This document shows, in pieces, positions 36,430-45,503 of a stretch of 64,000 nucleotides of DNA (positions are counted from its first letter, which is position 1; each line of letters begins with the position of its first letter). The notes under the pieces were generated by a model that worked only from the letters and a program-made list of their open reading frames with translations, did not search any database and was not told the origin of the DNA. The stretch spans positions 1,178,001 through 1,242,000 of the forward strand of contig NZ_CP094466.1 in NCBI RefSeq assembly GCF_023347255.1, written 5' to 3'. The translations under genes were made by a program, and so were the position numbers. This DNA is from Faecalibacterium sp. I4-3-84. GTDB lineage: Bacteria > Bacillota > Clostridia > Oscillospirales > Ruminococcaceae.

Positions 36430-38529
36430 TTACTCCTTTTCAGACTTCTTGGCGTTGGCGGATTCGGGTACCATCCACTTGAGGGTGGTGTGGCGGATGA
36501 TCCAGTCGCACAGCATCAGGGCTGCGGGCAGCACCACCAGAATGACCACCATGCTGATCAGTGCGCCGCGGGAGATCAGCAGGCAGATGCTCTTCAGCAG
36601 CTCCATCTTACTGATGGCAGCCACACCGACGGTGGCGGCAAAGAAGGTCAGGCCGCTGGTCAGGATGGACTGACTGCAGTGCTCCAGCGACTGCTGGGCG
36701 GCTTCCTTCGGGGTGCGGCCAAAGGCGCGCTCCTCGTGGTAACGGGTGGTCATCAGGATGGAGTAGTCCACGGTAGCACCCAGCTGGATGGTGCCAATGA
36801 CGATGCTTGCAATGAAGGGCAGCTGCGTACCGGTGAAGTACGGGATGCCCATGTTGATGGCGATGGCGGCTTCAATGCTGGCCACCAGCAGCGCCGGGAT
36901 GGAAATGCTCTTGAAGGAAACGGCGATGATGACCAGAACGGCCATGATGGACCAGACGTTGACGTTCTTGAAGTCCACATCTGCCACTTCGATCAGGTCC
37001 TTGGTCATGGCACCCTCGCCGGTGATGACGCCCTCGGGGTCAACGGTCTTGATGAGGGAAATCATCTCGTCCAGCTGGTTGTTGATGGCGTCCGTGCCTG
37101 TCTTATAGGAGCTGTTGGCCAAAATCAGCTTGTAGCCGCCGGACTGCAGGATCTCCATGATGCTGTCGGGAAGCAGCTCGGTCTGGAAGCCCGGGCCGGT
37201 GATGGAATCCAGACTCACCACCTGCGTAATGCCGTCCACGTCCTTGAGTTCATCACACAGGTCGCTCACCTCGGTGGCAGTCAGGTCGTCATGCACCAGA
37301 ATGAAGTGGCTGGTGGTCATGCCGAAGTCCTCGCCCAGCTTGTTGGTGCCCACGATGCCGGTCAGGTCCTGCGGCAGGGAGTCGAACAGAGTGTAGTAGA
37401 CCTCGGTCTTGTTCTGCGCGATGGCAAAGGGGATGAGGATGAGGATAAAGATAACCACGATGGGCACCGAGTGATTGGAAACAAAATAGCTGAGCTTTTT
37501 CAGCTTGGGGATCACGGTGCGGTGCTTGTACTTTTCCACCCATTTATCAAAGGTAAGGATCAGGGAGGGCAGGATGACCACGGTGCAGATGACACCGAGG
37601 GCAACGCCCTTTGCCATGACAAGGCCGATATCGCGGCCCAGCGTCAGGCGCATGGCACACAGTGCAAGGAAGCCCGCGATTGTGGTCAGGCTGGAAGCGG
37701 AGATGGAGGTCATGGTCTTGCAGATGGCGCTGGTCATGGCCTCCTCGTTGGAAGAGCGCAGCTCCTTCTCTTCCTGATAGCGGTGCAGCAGGAAGATGGA
37801 GAAGTCCATCGTGACACCCAGCTGCAGCACGGTGGCCAGTGCTTCGGTGATGTAGCTGATCTGGCCCAGAAAGATGTTGGTGCCGAAGTTGTACGCAATG
37901 GGGAACAAAAGACCCAGCATGAACAGCAGCGGGGTGATGGTGCTTTCCAGCGAAAGGAACAGCACCAAAAGGCTGGCACCCACGGCGATCAGGATGTACA
38001 TGGGCATTTCCTGATTGACCAGTGCCTTGGTGTCCTGCAGGATAACGCTCATACCGCCGAAGAAGCAGTCCTTGCGCAGCAGCTTTTCGATCTGAGCGAC
38101 GGCTTCCATGGTCTCGTCGCTGGCGCTGGGGGCGTCAAAGCGGACGATCAGCATGGTGGAATCGTTTTTGCCGAACATGAACTGCTGTACATCGGCGGGC
38201 AGCATCTCGGTGGGGATGCTGGGGTCGATCACATCGCTGAGCCAGAAGGTCTGGGTGACGCCGGGAACAGCCTCGATGTCCTTCTTCATGGCGATCAGTT
38301 CGTTTGTGGGTAAGCCTTCTACCGTGATCATACCGGTGGAGGCCAAATGGAAATCGTCCTCAAGGGCTACCTCGCCGATCATGGAGTCCAGATCCTGCGG
38401 CAGGTAGGTGAGGATGTCATAGTTGATGCGGGTAGCAATTGCGCCGATTGCGGAAGGGATCAACAGCAGGAATGCTACTGTCAGGATCAGCTTGCGCAGC
38501 CGCACAATGCCCTGTGCGATCTTTTTCAT
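36430..38529 (-). CDS. MMPL-family RND-type exporter
   Basis: 699 residues from ATG at 38529 (GGAGGG 5 bases upstream; the longer frame would run through the operator). Two MMPL/SSD halves each with an extracellular loop and six helices: helix 1 at about 15-35, first bundle 180-340, helix 7 at about 365, second bundle 530-690. Proton-relay acidic motifs occur in TMDFSIFLLHRYQEEKE and ATVDYSILMTTRYHEER. It exports lipids or hydrophobic compounds by proton exchange. It is controlled by the divergent TetR gene; the substrate is unknown. Confidence 0.93.
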   Translation of the reverse strand: MKKIAQGIVRLRKLILTVAFLLLIPSAIGAIATRINYDILTYLPQDLDSMIGEVALEDDFHLASTGMITVEGLPTNELIAMKKDIEAVPGVTQTFWLSDVIDPSIPTEMLPADVQQFMFGKNDSTMLIVRFDAPSASDETMEAVAQIEKLLRKDCFFGGMSVILQDTKALVNQEMPMYILIAVGASLLVLFLSLESTITPLLFMLGLLFPIAYNFGTNIFLGQISYITEALATVLQLGVTMDFSIFLLHRYQEEKELRSSNEEAMTSAICKTMTSISASSLTTIAGFLALCAMRLTLGRDIGLVMAKGVALGVICTVVILPSLILTFDKWVEKYKHRTVIPKLKKLSYFVSNHSVPIVVIFILILIPFAIAQNKTEVYYTLFDSLPQDLTGIVGTNKLGEDFGMTTSHFILVHDDLTATEVSDLCDELKDVDGITQVVSLDSITGPGFQTELLPDSIMEILQSGGYKLILANSSYKTGTDAINNQLDEMISLIKTVDPEGVITGEGAMTKDLIEVADVDFKNVNVWSIMAVLVIIAVSFKSISIPALLVASIEAAIAINMGIPYFTGTQLPFIASIVIGTIQLGATVDYSILMTTRYHEERAFGRTPKEAAQQSLEHCSQSILTSGLTFFAATVGVAAISKMELLKSICLLISRGALISMVVILVVLPAALMLCDWIIRHTTLKWMVPESANAKKSEKE

Positions 38530-38566
38530 GAGAACCCTCCATAGAAAATGGTTAAAAATCTTAGTA

Positions 38567-38652
38567 AAATGACTGGTGGTCATTTCCAAGCAAACACTAT
38601 TATAACCATGACAAACCGGGTGTCAAGTACAAAAATGACCAGAAGTCAGTTT
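38567..38652. promoter_or_regulatory. MMPL promoter with two TetR-type operators
   Basis: Minus-strand promoter: -35 TTGACA at 38621-38626, 16-base spacer, -10 TATAAT at 38599-38604. Operator 1 AAATGAC-TGGTG-GTCATTT at 38567-38585 lies at the start of the transcript; operator 2 TGAC-CAGAA-GTCA at 38636-38648 lies upstream of the -35. Both share TGAC-N5-GTCA. They sit between the divergent exporter and TetR genes. Confidence 0.75.
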
Positions 38653-38742
38653 TCTTATCAACTGCCTGAAATTGTATAGCTTTTTTGACTTGCACTATCG
38701 GGAAAGGACTGCTAAAATGATTGAGACAACACAAATGCGCGA

Positions 38743-39381
38743 ATGAAACCGAGCGGAAAAGAGGAATCGTCAGGGAATATGGGTACCGTGGAGGGCAAAA
38801 AGCAGGAGAAGCGCCGGGCGCTGCTGGAAGCAGCCTATGATCTGTTTCTGGAGCGAGGTGCCGCAAAAACCAGCGTGGAGGACATCACCAGCCGGGCCAA
38901 GGTGGCCAAGGGCACCTTTTATCTGTATTTTCAGGATAAGGGTGCGGTGATGCAGGCGCTGCTGGGCCGGGTGAGCTACCAGCTGCTGAGCAACGCGTGC
39001 GAAGCGGTGGAAAAGCAGACAGAGCTCGAAAACTTCCCGGACAAGATGGTGGCGGTGATCGACCACATCATCGAAGCACTGCGGAAGGATACGCTGGTGC
39101 TCAAGTTTCTGGAGCACAACTTCATATGGCCGGGGCTGGATCAGATCGAGGCCAGCCGCGAAGCCGAGCCGCTGATGCGCAAGCTGCTGAATGTGGTGCT
39201 GACCAGCCCGGAAATGGCCGGCCGCACCGAGCGGGAGATCTACCAGCGCATCACGGCACTAGGCAGCATGTGCATGTCGGTGTGCTATTCCAGCGTGCTG
39301 GAGGGCAAGCCCGATGACATCGAGGCCATGAAGCCGGTGCTGTACGATATCGTCCGCATGTCGCTGAAGGTGGAAAAATAA
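38743..39381 (+). CDS. TetR-family regulator of the MMPL operon
   Basis: 212 residues. The HTH is at about residues 20-65 (LLEAAYDLFLERGAAKTSVE, then TSRAKVAKGTFYLYFQDKG); a helical ligand domain follows. The start at 38743 lacks a good ribosome site, but a 9-codon mini-ORF (38717-38746, GGAAAGGA upstream) ends with a TGA overlapping it, which may couple translation; an alternative start is 38779. Two TGAC-N5-GTCA operators lie in the divergent promoter region. It probably represses the exporter until a toxic or fatty ligand binds. Confidence 0.9.
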   Translation: MKPSGKEESSGNMGTVEGKKQEKRRALLEAAYDLFLERGAAKTSVEDITSRAKVAKGTFYLYFQDKGAVMQALLGRVSYQLLSNACEAVEKQTELENFPDKMVAVIDHIIEALRKDTLVLKFLEHNFIWPGLDQIEASREAEPLMRKLLNVVLTSPEMAGRTEREIYQRITALGSMCMSVCYSSVLEGKPDDIEAMKPVLYDIVRMSLKVEK

Positions 39382-39448
39382 AAAATCACAGAAAAGTATT
39401 GCTTTTTTGCATAGGCTGTGGTAAACTGTTCAAGTCGATATGACTTAT

Positions 39449-39524
39449 GGACGGTTAGCTCAGCTGGTAGAGCATCTGCTTGACGTGCAGGAGGTCACAG
39501 GTTCGAGTCCTGTACCGTCCACCA
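39449..39524 (+). tRNA. tRNA-Val (GAC anticodon)
   Basis: Acceptor GGACGGT pairs with ACCGTCC; D-arm TAGCTCAGCTGGTAGAGCA; anticodon loop TTGACGT (anticodon GAC, reads GTC/GTT); T-arm ACAGGTTCGAGTCCTGT; CCA encoded at 39522-39524. An element with a serine recombinase follows directly. Confidence 0.96.
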
Positions 39525-39584
39525 TACAGTTCGTACTCGAACCCGATTCTTTATGAGAAAGGGTTCGGGTACGTTTTTTGTTTA
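39525..39584 (+). terminator. tRNA-Val(GAC) trailer and terminator
   Basis: GTACTCGAACCC pairs with GGGTTCGGGTAC and is followed by GTTTTTTGTTT. It is the same trailer as that of tRNA-Val(CAC), with one extra T. Confidence 0.85.
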
Positions 39585-39618
39585 CAGGAGGTTCTGCGAC
39601 GAGAGTACGCAGAGCGGT

Positions 39619-39667
39619 AAACGAGCAAGGGCAGGGTATCACTGTGACGGTGGTATCCTGCCTTTTG
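39619..39667 (+). repeat. Bracketing repeat, left copy
   Basis: Hairpin GGCAGGGTATCAC / GTGGTATCCTGCC followed by TTTTGTTTTG. It matches 42276-42324 with about 4 mismatches in 49 bases, same orientation. Confidence 0.75.
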
Positions 39668-39967
39668 TTTTGCGGGATCAAGTTCGCCTTGTTCGAACTT
39701 GGTCGCCCCCCTATATGGCTCACTGGGGGCAATCGCTGCATACGTGCGTACCGGGGAGAGCCTGTACACCTCTGGCAAGGTGTAACACACTAGACTTTGT
39801 GCCAAAGTCTGTGTGCTAAGGGGTCAAGCCCCTTAGAATCCCTGCGGAGCGTGTACGCACGTACGCAGGAAAATGGCAAAATTTCACTATATCGGGGGTG
39901 TTCTTTCATTGGAGAGTATGATATACTCGGCTTAGTTCAACAAATCGGAATTTGAGGAGATAGACTA
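39668..39967. other. Inverted-repeat-rich non-coding region (oriT-like)
   Basis: No gene. Successive perfect hairpins: CAAGTTCG/CGAACTTG (39679-39701), GCCCCC/GGGGGC (about 39705-39730), AGACTTTG/CAAAGTCT (39792-39810) and CTAAGGGG/CCCCTTAG (39816-39836), then GTACGCACGTACGC. Such clustering resembles a transfer or replication origin of a mobile element. The promoter and GAGGAG ribosome site of the ClbS gene are at its right end. Confidence 0.5.
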
Positions 39968-40486
39968 GTGAGAACATACGAGAATAAAGATGAACTTAAG
40001 AACGAGATAAATAAAAGTTTTGCAAAGTACATTTCAGAATTTGATATTATTCCGGAATCATTAAAAGATAAGAGAGTTGAGGAAGTTGACAGAACTCCAG
40101 CAGAAAATCTTGCTTACCAGGTTGGCTGGACAACTCTTGTTCTTAAATGGGAATCAGACGAAAGAAATGGTCTTCATGTCAAGACTCCTTCGGATGATTT
40201 CAAGTGGAATCAGCTTGGCGAATTATATCAATGGTTTACAGATACATATGCTTATCTGTCGTTGCAGGAGTTGAAAGATATGCTGAGAGAGAATATTAAT
40301 TCGATTTATGAAATGATTGACTCATTAAGCGACGAAGAGTTATTCGAGCCACATATGAGAAAGTGGGCCGATGAATCAACCAAAACAGCAGTCTGGGAAG
40401 TATACAAGTTTATACATGTTAACACGGTTGCTCCGTTCGGAACATTTAGAACTAAGATTAGAAAATGGAAAAAGATAGCACTATAA
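39968..40486 (+). CDS. ClbS/DfsB-family four-helix bundle protein
   Basis: 172 residues. The start is GTG or TTG-like just before the conserved MRTYENKDELKNEI opening (GAGGAG upstream). Family segments: EEVDRTPAENLAYQVGW, WNQLGELYQWF and EVYKFIHVNTVAPFGTFR, giving a DinB-like four-helix bundle. ClbS itself hydrolyses the colibactin cyclopropane and protects the producer; most family members have no tested role. The gene is strikingly AT-rich against the neighbours and is carried on the element next to the recombinase, so it is horizontally acquired cargo. Genotoxin protection is possible but unproven. Confidence 0.85.
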   Translation: MRTYENKDELKNEINKSFAKYISEFDIIPESLKDKRVEEVDRTPAENLAYQVGWTTLVLKWESDERNGLHVKTPSDDFKWNQLGELYQWFTDTYAYLSLQELKDMLRENINSIYEMIDSLSDEELFEPHMRKWADESTKTAVWEVYKFIHVNTVAPFGTFRTKIRKWKKIAL

Positions 40487-40659
40487 CTTCCAGTTTGCCG
40501 TACTCGTTTCCAGCAGGGTTTGGGGCTCCGCACGCCCCAACAAGAAGCAGTCCCGAAGTGGCGAGAATTTTCAAGAATTGAAAATTTGTGGCCACGGGAC
40601 GATTCTTGCTCTTTTCGCTGCGTTTCGTAATTTTCACATTTCAATCTGCTCGCAGATTG

Positions 40660-40688
40660 TTGACAAGCTGCGCTTGACTCGATACTAT
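40660..40688 (+). promoter_or_regulatory. Promoter of the serine recombinase gene
   Basis: -35 TTGACA at 40660-40665, 17-base spacer, -10 TACTAT at 40683-40688. The ribosome site AAGGAGG lies before the ATG at 40726. Confidence 0.7.
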
Positions 40689-40725
40689 AAAGGCAACCCG
40701 AACGTGCTACCAAGGAGGTGCAACC

Positions 40726-42585
40726 ATGACCGCCGTAATCTACGCCCGCTATTCTTCCGACAGCCAGCGCGAAGCGTCCATTGAAGGGCAGCTGCGCGAC
40801 TGCAAGGACTACGCCGAGAAGAACGGTATCACCGTGGTCGGCACCTACATCGACCGTGCCTACTCTGCCAAGACGGATGACCGCCCGGACTTTCAGAGGA
40901 TGATTAAGGACAGCGCAAAGAAAATTTTCGATGTGGTTCTGGTCTGGAAGCTCGACCGCTTTGCCCGGAACCGCTACGATGCCGTGAACTACAAGTACCA
41001 GCTGGAGAAGAACGGTGTCCATCTGGTGTCTGCCATGGAACCCATCTCGCAGGGGCCTGAAGGCATTATGGTGGAGAGTATGCTGATCGGCATGGCAGAA
41101 TATTATTCCGCCGAACTTGCCCTGAAAGTGGCGCGCGGTGAGCGCGAAAACGCCCTCCAGTGCAAGTACAACGGCGGTATCGTTCCGCTGGGCTTCACCA
41201 TTGGCAAGGAGGACAGGCTGTACCATATCGACCCGGAGACGGCTCCCATTGTGCAGGAAATCTTCACCCGGTACGCCAACGGCGAGCCTGCCGAGAAAAT
41301 CGCAGCGTCCCTGAATGAGCGAGGGCTGCGCACCCGCACCGGGAAGCCGTTCGTGAAGAACAGCCTCTTCCAAATTTTCCGGAACCGCCGTTACATCGGT
41401 GAATACCGATATAAGGACATCGTGACACCGGGCGGCATTCCCGCCATCGTGGACGAGGACTTGTTCAACCGGGTGCAGCAGCGTTTCGAGCAGAACAAGA
41501 TCGCCCACGGTCGCCCCGCAAAAGGGGATGTGAGCTATCTGCTGACCACCAAGCTGTTCTGCGGCAAGTGCGGCACCCTGATGGGCGGCGAAAGCGGCAC
41601 AAGCCACATGGGAAACACCTACTATTACTACAAGTGCGGCAACGCCAAACGCCACGGCAAGGCGCACTGCGATCTGAAAGCCATCCGCAAAGAGCCGTTG
41701 GAACGGTTCGTGGTGGAGACTGCCATCAAGGTGATTTTCAGCGATGAAATCATCGAACAGCTGATAGATTTAATTATGGAAGCCCAGCAGCAGGAGAATA
41801 CCCGGCTGCCTGTCCTGAAAGACCAGCTCCGGGATACAGAGAAGCGGCTGGCAAATCTTCTGGAAGCCATTGAACAGGGTATCCTAACCCCGACCACCAA
41901 GCAGCGGCTGGACGAGCTGGAAGCCCGGAAGGAAGCCCTGAACACCAGCATTCTGGAAGAAGAACTGAAAAAACCAGTTCTGACCCGCGAATGGATGCGG
42001 TTCTGGTTTGAAAAATTCCGCAAGGGTGACATGAGAGACATGGAGCACCAGCGGCAGATCATTGATACCTTTGTCAACTCGGTCTACGTCTTTGATGACC
42101 GGGTCGTGCTCAATTTCAACTTCACGGACGATTCCAAAACAATCTCCCGTGAAGAGGTGTTGGGTTCGAGTGCTGTGGAGAATGCTCCACCACAAAAATC
42201 CTCAGACATTCGTCTGGGGATTTTTTGTTTGGCGGTGGTACAGGACTCGAACTATTTCTCCCCGGATACAGGTAAAAACGAGCAAAGGCAGGGTATCACC
42301 ATGAAGGTGGTATCCTGCCTTTTGAATCTTTGTGTGGAAAAACTGCTTACAGCAGCGGGATGCCTGCCTTGGCGCAGGCTTCGCGGGTGGCTGCGTCCCA
42401 GACGCTGGCCTGCACTTCGCCAATGTGGGCGCTGCCCAGCAGCAGCATGCACAGGCGGCTCTGGCCGATGCCGCCGCCGATGGAGTAAGGCAGCTCACCG
42501 TTCAGTACGGCCTTGTGGAAGGGCAGGGCGCGGCGGTCGTCGCAGCCAGCCATGGTCAGCTGCTTGTCCATGCTTTCAGGGCTGA
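40726..42585 (+). CDS. Large serine recombinase
   Basis: The frame spans 619 codons. Catalytic resolvase domain (1-145): [19 protein letters not shown] with the nucleophile Ser10, and [14 protein letters not shown]. Recombinase domain about 160-270; zinc ribbon with CGKCG...YYKCG...HC (about 285-330); coiled coil 340-420; C-terminal [12 protein letters not shown] near residue 480. The recognisable protein ends near base 42170. After that the frame stays open through a terminator (42198) and 239 bases antisense to asnA, so the last 100 or so residues are probably chromosomal sequence. It integrates or excises DNA; its attachment site is probably beside this end. Confidence 0.88.
   Translation: MTAVIYARYSSDSQREASIEGQLRDCKDYAEKNGITVVGTYIDRAYSAKTDDRPDFQRMIKDSAKKIFDVVLVWKLDRFARNRYDAVNYKYQLEKNGVHLVSAMEPISQGPEGIMVESMLIGMAEYYSAELALKVARGERENALQCKYNGGIVPLGFTIGKEDRLYHIDPETAPIVQEIFTRYANGEPAEKIAASLNERGLRTRTGKPFVKNSLFQIFRNRRYIGEYRYKDIVTPGGIPAIVDEDLFNRVQQRFEQNKIAHGRPAKGDVSYLLTTKLFCGKCGTLMGGESGTSHMGNTYYYYKCGNAKRHGKAHCDLKAIRKEPLERFVVETAIKVIFSDEIIEQLIDLIMEAQQQENTRLPVLKDQLRDTEKRLANLLEAIEQGILTPTTKQRLDELEARKEALNTSILEEELKKPVLTREWMRFWFEKFRKGDMRDMEHQRQIIDTFVNSVYVFDDRVVLNFNFTDDSKTISREEVLGSSAVENAPPQKSSDIRLGIFCLAVVQDSNYFSPDTGKNEQRQGITMKVVSCLLNLCVEKLLTAAGCLPWRRLRGWLRPRRWPALRQCGRCPAAACTGGSGRCRRRWSKAAHRSVRPCGRAGRGGRRSQPWSAACPCFQG
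42198..42227 (+). terminator. Terminator within the recombinase frame
   Basis: ATCCTCAGAC pairs with GTCTGGGGAT around ATTC... and is followed by TTTTTG. It would end the recombinase transcript before any in-frame stop codon. Confidence 0.8.
42276..42324. repeat. Bracketing repeat, right copy
   Basis: Same 49-base hairpin sequence as 39619-39667. On the minus strand GGCAGGATACCAC/GGTGATACCCTGCC is followed by TTTGCTCGTTTTT, so it also serves as a terminator for asnA. Confidence 0.75.
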
Positions 42586-43360
42586 CGCGGATGCCCATGC
42601 TGCTCAGCTCATAGCTGCACTGCAGCGGGTCGTTCCAGAACAGCAGGTCGCCGTTCAGATCCCAGTCGTCGTAGTCGGGGGCACGTCCGTCATGGGGCTT
42701 ACCGCTCTTCAGCGGAGCGCCGATCTTCATCAGGAAGGTGGTGCCGTGCTCCTGCACAAAGGCGTTCTCACGCTCCTTCGGGGTCAGGTCCGGGTACTGG
42801 TCCTCCAGCTCCTGCGTGGTGATGAAGGTGACGTTGGGGCTGTGCAGCGGCAGCTCCTGCAGCTGGGGGAACATGGCGTGCAGGTTCATCTCGGTGGCGC
42901 AGACAGCGGACACGATGGAGCGCACCACGCTCTTGAGGTAAGCCTCGTTGCGGTCTTCCAGACGGATCACCTTTTCCCAGTCCCACTGATCCACATAGAT
43001 GGAGTGCAGGTTGTCCAGATCTTCGTCGCGGCGGATAGCGTTCATATCGCAGTACAGGCCCTTGCCCACACGGAAATCGTAGTCCTTCAGGGCCTTGCGC
43101 TTCCACTTTGCCAGTGACTGCACCACCTGTGCCTCAATGCCGCTTTCCTTGATATCAAAGGTGACCTTGCGCTCGACACCGTTCAGGTCGTCGTTCAGAC
43201 CGGTGGATGCTTCCAGAAACAGTGGAGCAGACACGCGGTACAGGTTCAGTGTGGCGCACAAGGTGTCGGCAAACAGACGCTTGACCGTACCAATGGCGCG
43301 CTGCGTGTCGTACAGGTTCAGCGCGGGCGTATAGTTTGCCGGGATGATGGTTTTGCTCAT
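42347..43360 (-). CDS. asnA: Aspartate-ammonia ligase
   Basis: 337 residues, normal length. AsnA is a class II aminoacyl-tRNA synthetase-like enzyme; motifs visible include [20 protein letters not shown] (about 47), [20 protein letters not shown] (about 118) and the C-terminal [15 protein letters not shown] motif 3. It makes asparagine from aspartate, ammonia and ATP in the cytoplasm. Monocistronic; AGAGGGG precedes the ATG. The 3' end abuts the integrated element. Confidence 0.97.
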   Translation of the reverse strand: MSKTIIPANYTPALNLYDTQRAIGTVKRLFADTLCATLNLYRVSAPLFLEASTGLNDDLNGVERKVTFDIKESGIEAQVVQSLAKWKRKALKDYDFRVGKGLYCDMNAIRRDEDLDNLHSIYVDQWDWEKVIRLEDRNEAYLKSVVRSIVSAVCATEMNLHAMFPQLQELPLHSPNVTFITTQELEDQYPDLTPKERENAFVQEHGTTFLMKIGAPLKSGKPHDGRAPDYDDWDLNGDLLFWNDPLQCSYELSSMGIRVSPESMDKQLTMAGCDDRRALPFHKAVLNGELPYSIGGGIGQSRLCMLLLGSAHIGEVQASVWDAATREACAKAGIPLL

Positions 43361-43482
43361 AACAAAATACCCCTCTTCTATTGGATTCCGGCCCTGATCT
43401 CCCAGTACAGGGCACGGCTTTTGAACCGGAAAATACTTGTTTCATTATGGCATATTTTTTTAAGAAAGTAAAGTGAGAAGGC

Positions 43483-43513
43483 AAAAAAAGGGGGCTGCCG
43501 GTAAGGCAGTCCC
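43483..43513 (-). terminator. Terminator after the small peptide gene
   Basis: Minus strand: GGGACTGCC TTACC GGCAGCCCC followed by a TTTTTTT run. A 13-base tandem duplication CCCGTTTCCGCAG (43511-43536) lies just upstream of it. Confidence 0.7.
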
Positions 43514-43555
43514 GTTTCCGCAGCCCGTTTCCGCAGTGAGAAGGGCGGCTTTGCA

Positions 43556-43648
43556 TCAGCCGAAAAGCCCCTTCAGCAGGATCAGCAGCACTTTTACAAA
43601 ATCGCCGGTGCCCAGCAGCTTGTACAGAGAGATCAGAGTAGATAACAT
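43556..43648 (-). CDS. Predicted 30-residue hydrophobic cationic peptide
   Basis: ATG at 43648 with AAGGAG ten bases upstream; TGA at 43556. The 30 residues are mostly Leu, Ile, Val and Phe with four Lys and one Asp, net about +3, in an amphipathic pattern with a central GTGD turn. It has its own transcript context: the enolase terminator lies upstream and another terminator lies 43 bases downstream. The form resembles type I toxins, leaderless bacteriocin-like or membrane-regulating peptides such as SpoVM. I know no family match. Expression is unproven. Confidence 0.45.
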   Translation of the reverse strand: MLSTLISLYKLLGTGDFVKVLLILLKGLFG

Positions 43649-43747
43649 GAATGTTTTGCTCCTTTTTTGCAATTTCGGGACAAAATGCCCGGCATGCATG
43701 GAATACGGCTGGGCAGAGCAGCGGATTGCAGGAAAAAACTGGGAGAA

Positions 43748-43791
43748 AACAAAACGGCACCCGTGCCGCTGCAAAAGCAGTACGGGTGCCG
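43748..43791 (-). terminator. Enolase terminator
   Basis: CGGCACCCGT pairs with ACGGGTGCCG around a GC-rich loop and is followed on minus by TTTTGTTTTC, 26 bases after the enolase stop. Confidence 0.9.
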
Positions 43792-43816
43792 GAAGATCAA
43801 TTGGTTTTCAACAGCT

Positions 43817-45503
<1,687 letters not shown>

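Larger units (their letters stand above)
39585..42324 (+). mobile_element. Small integrated element beside tRNA-Val
   Basis: The stretch between tRNA-Val and asnA holds an inverted-repeat-rich non-coding region, an AT-rich ClbS/DfsB gene and a large serine recombinase. Near-identical 49-base sequences (39619-39667 and 42276-42324) bracket it as direct repeats. Base composition of the ClbS gene differs sharply from its flanks. No relaxase, conjugation or capsid gene is present, so it is either a minimal cassette or a remnant. Exact ends are not proven; the outer repeats could be terminators that are merely conserved. Confidence 0.6.

Noticed and set aside
36490-38313. A 607-codon plus-strand frame
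   Set aside because: Antisense to the MMPL exporter; repetitive Asp/Gly/His composition typical of shadow frames.
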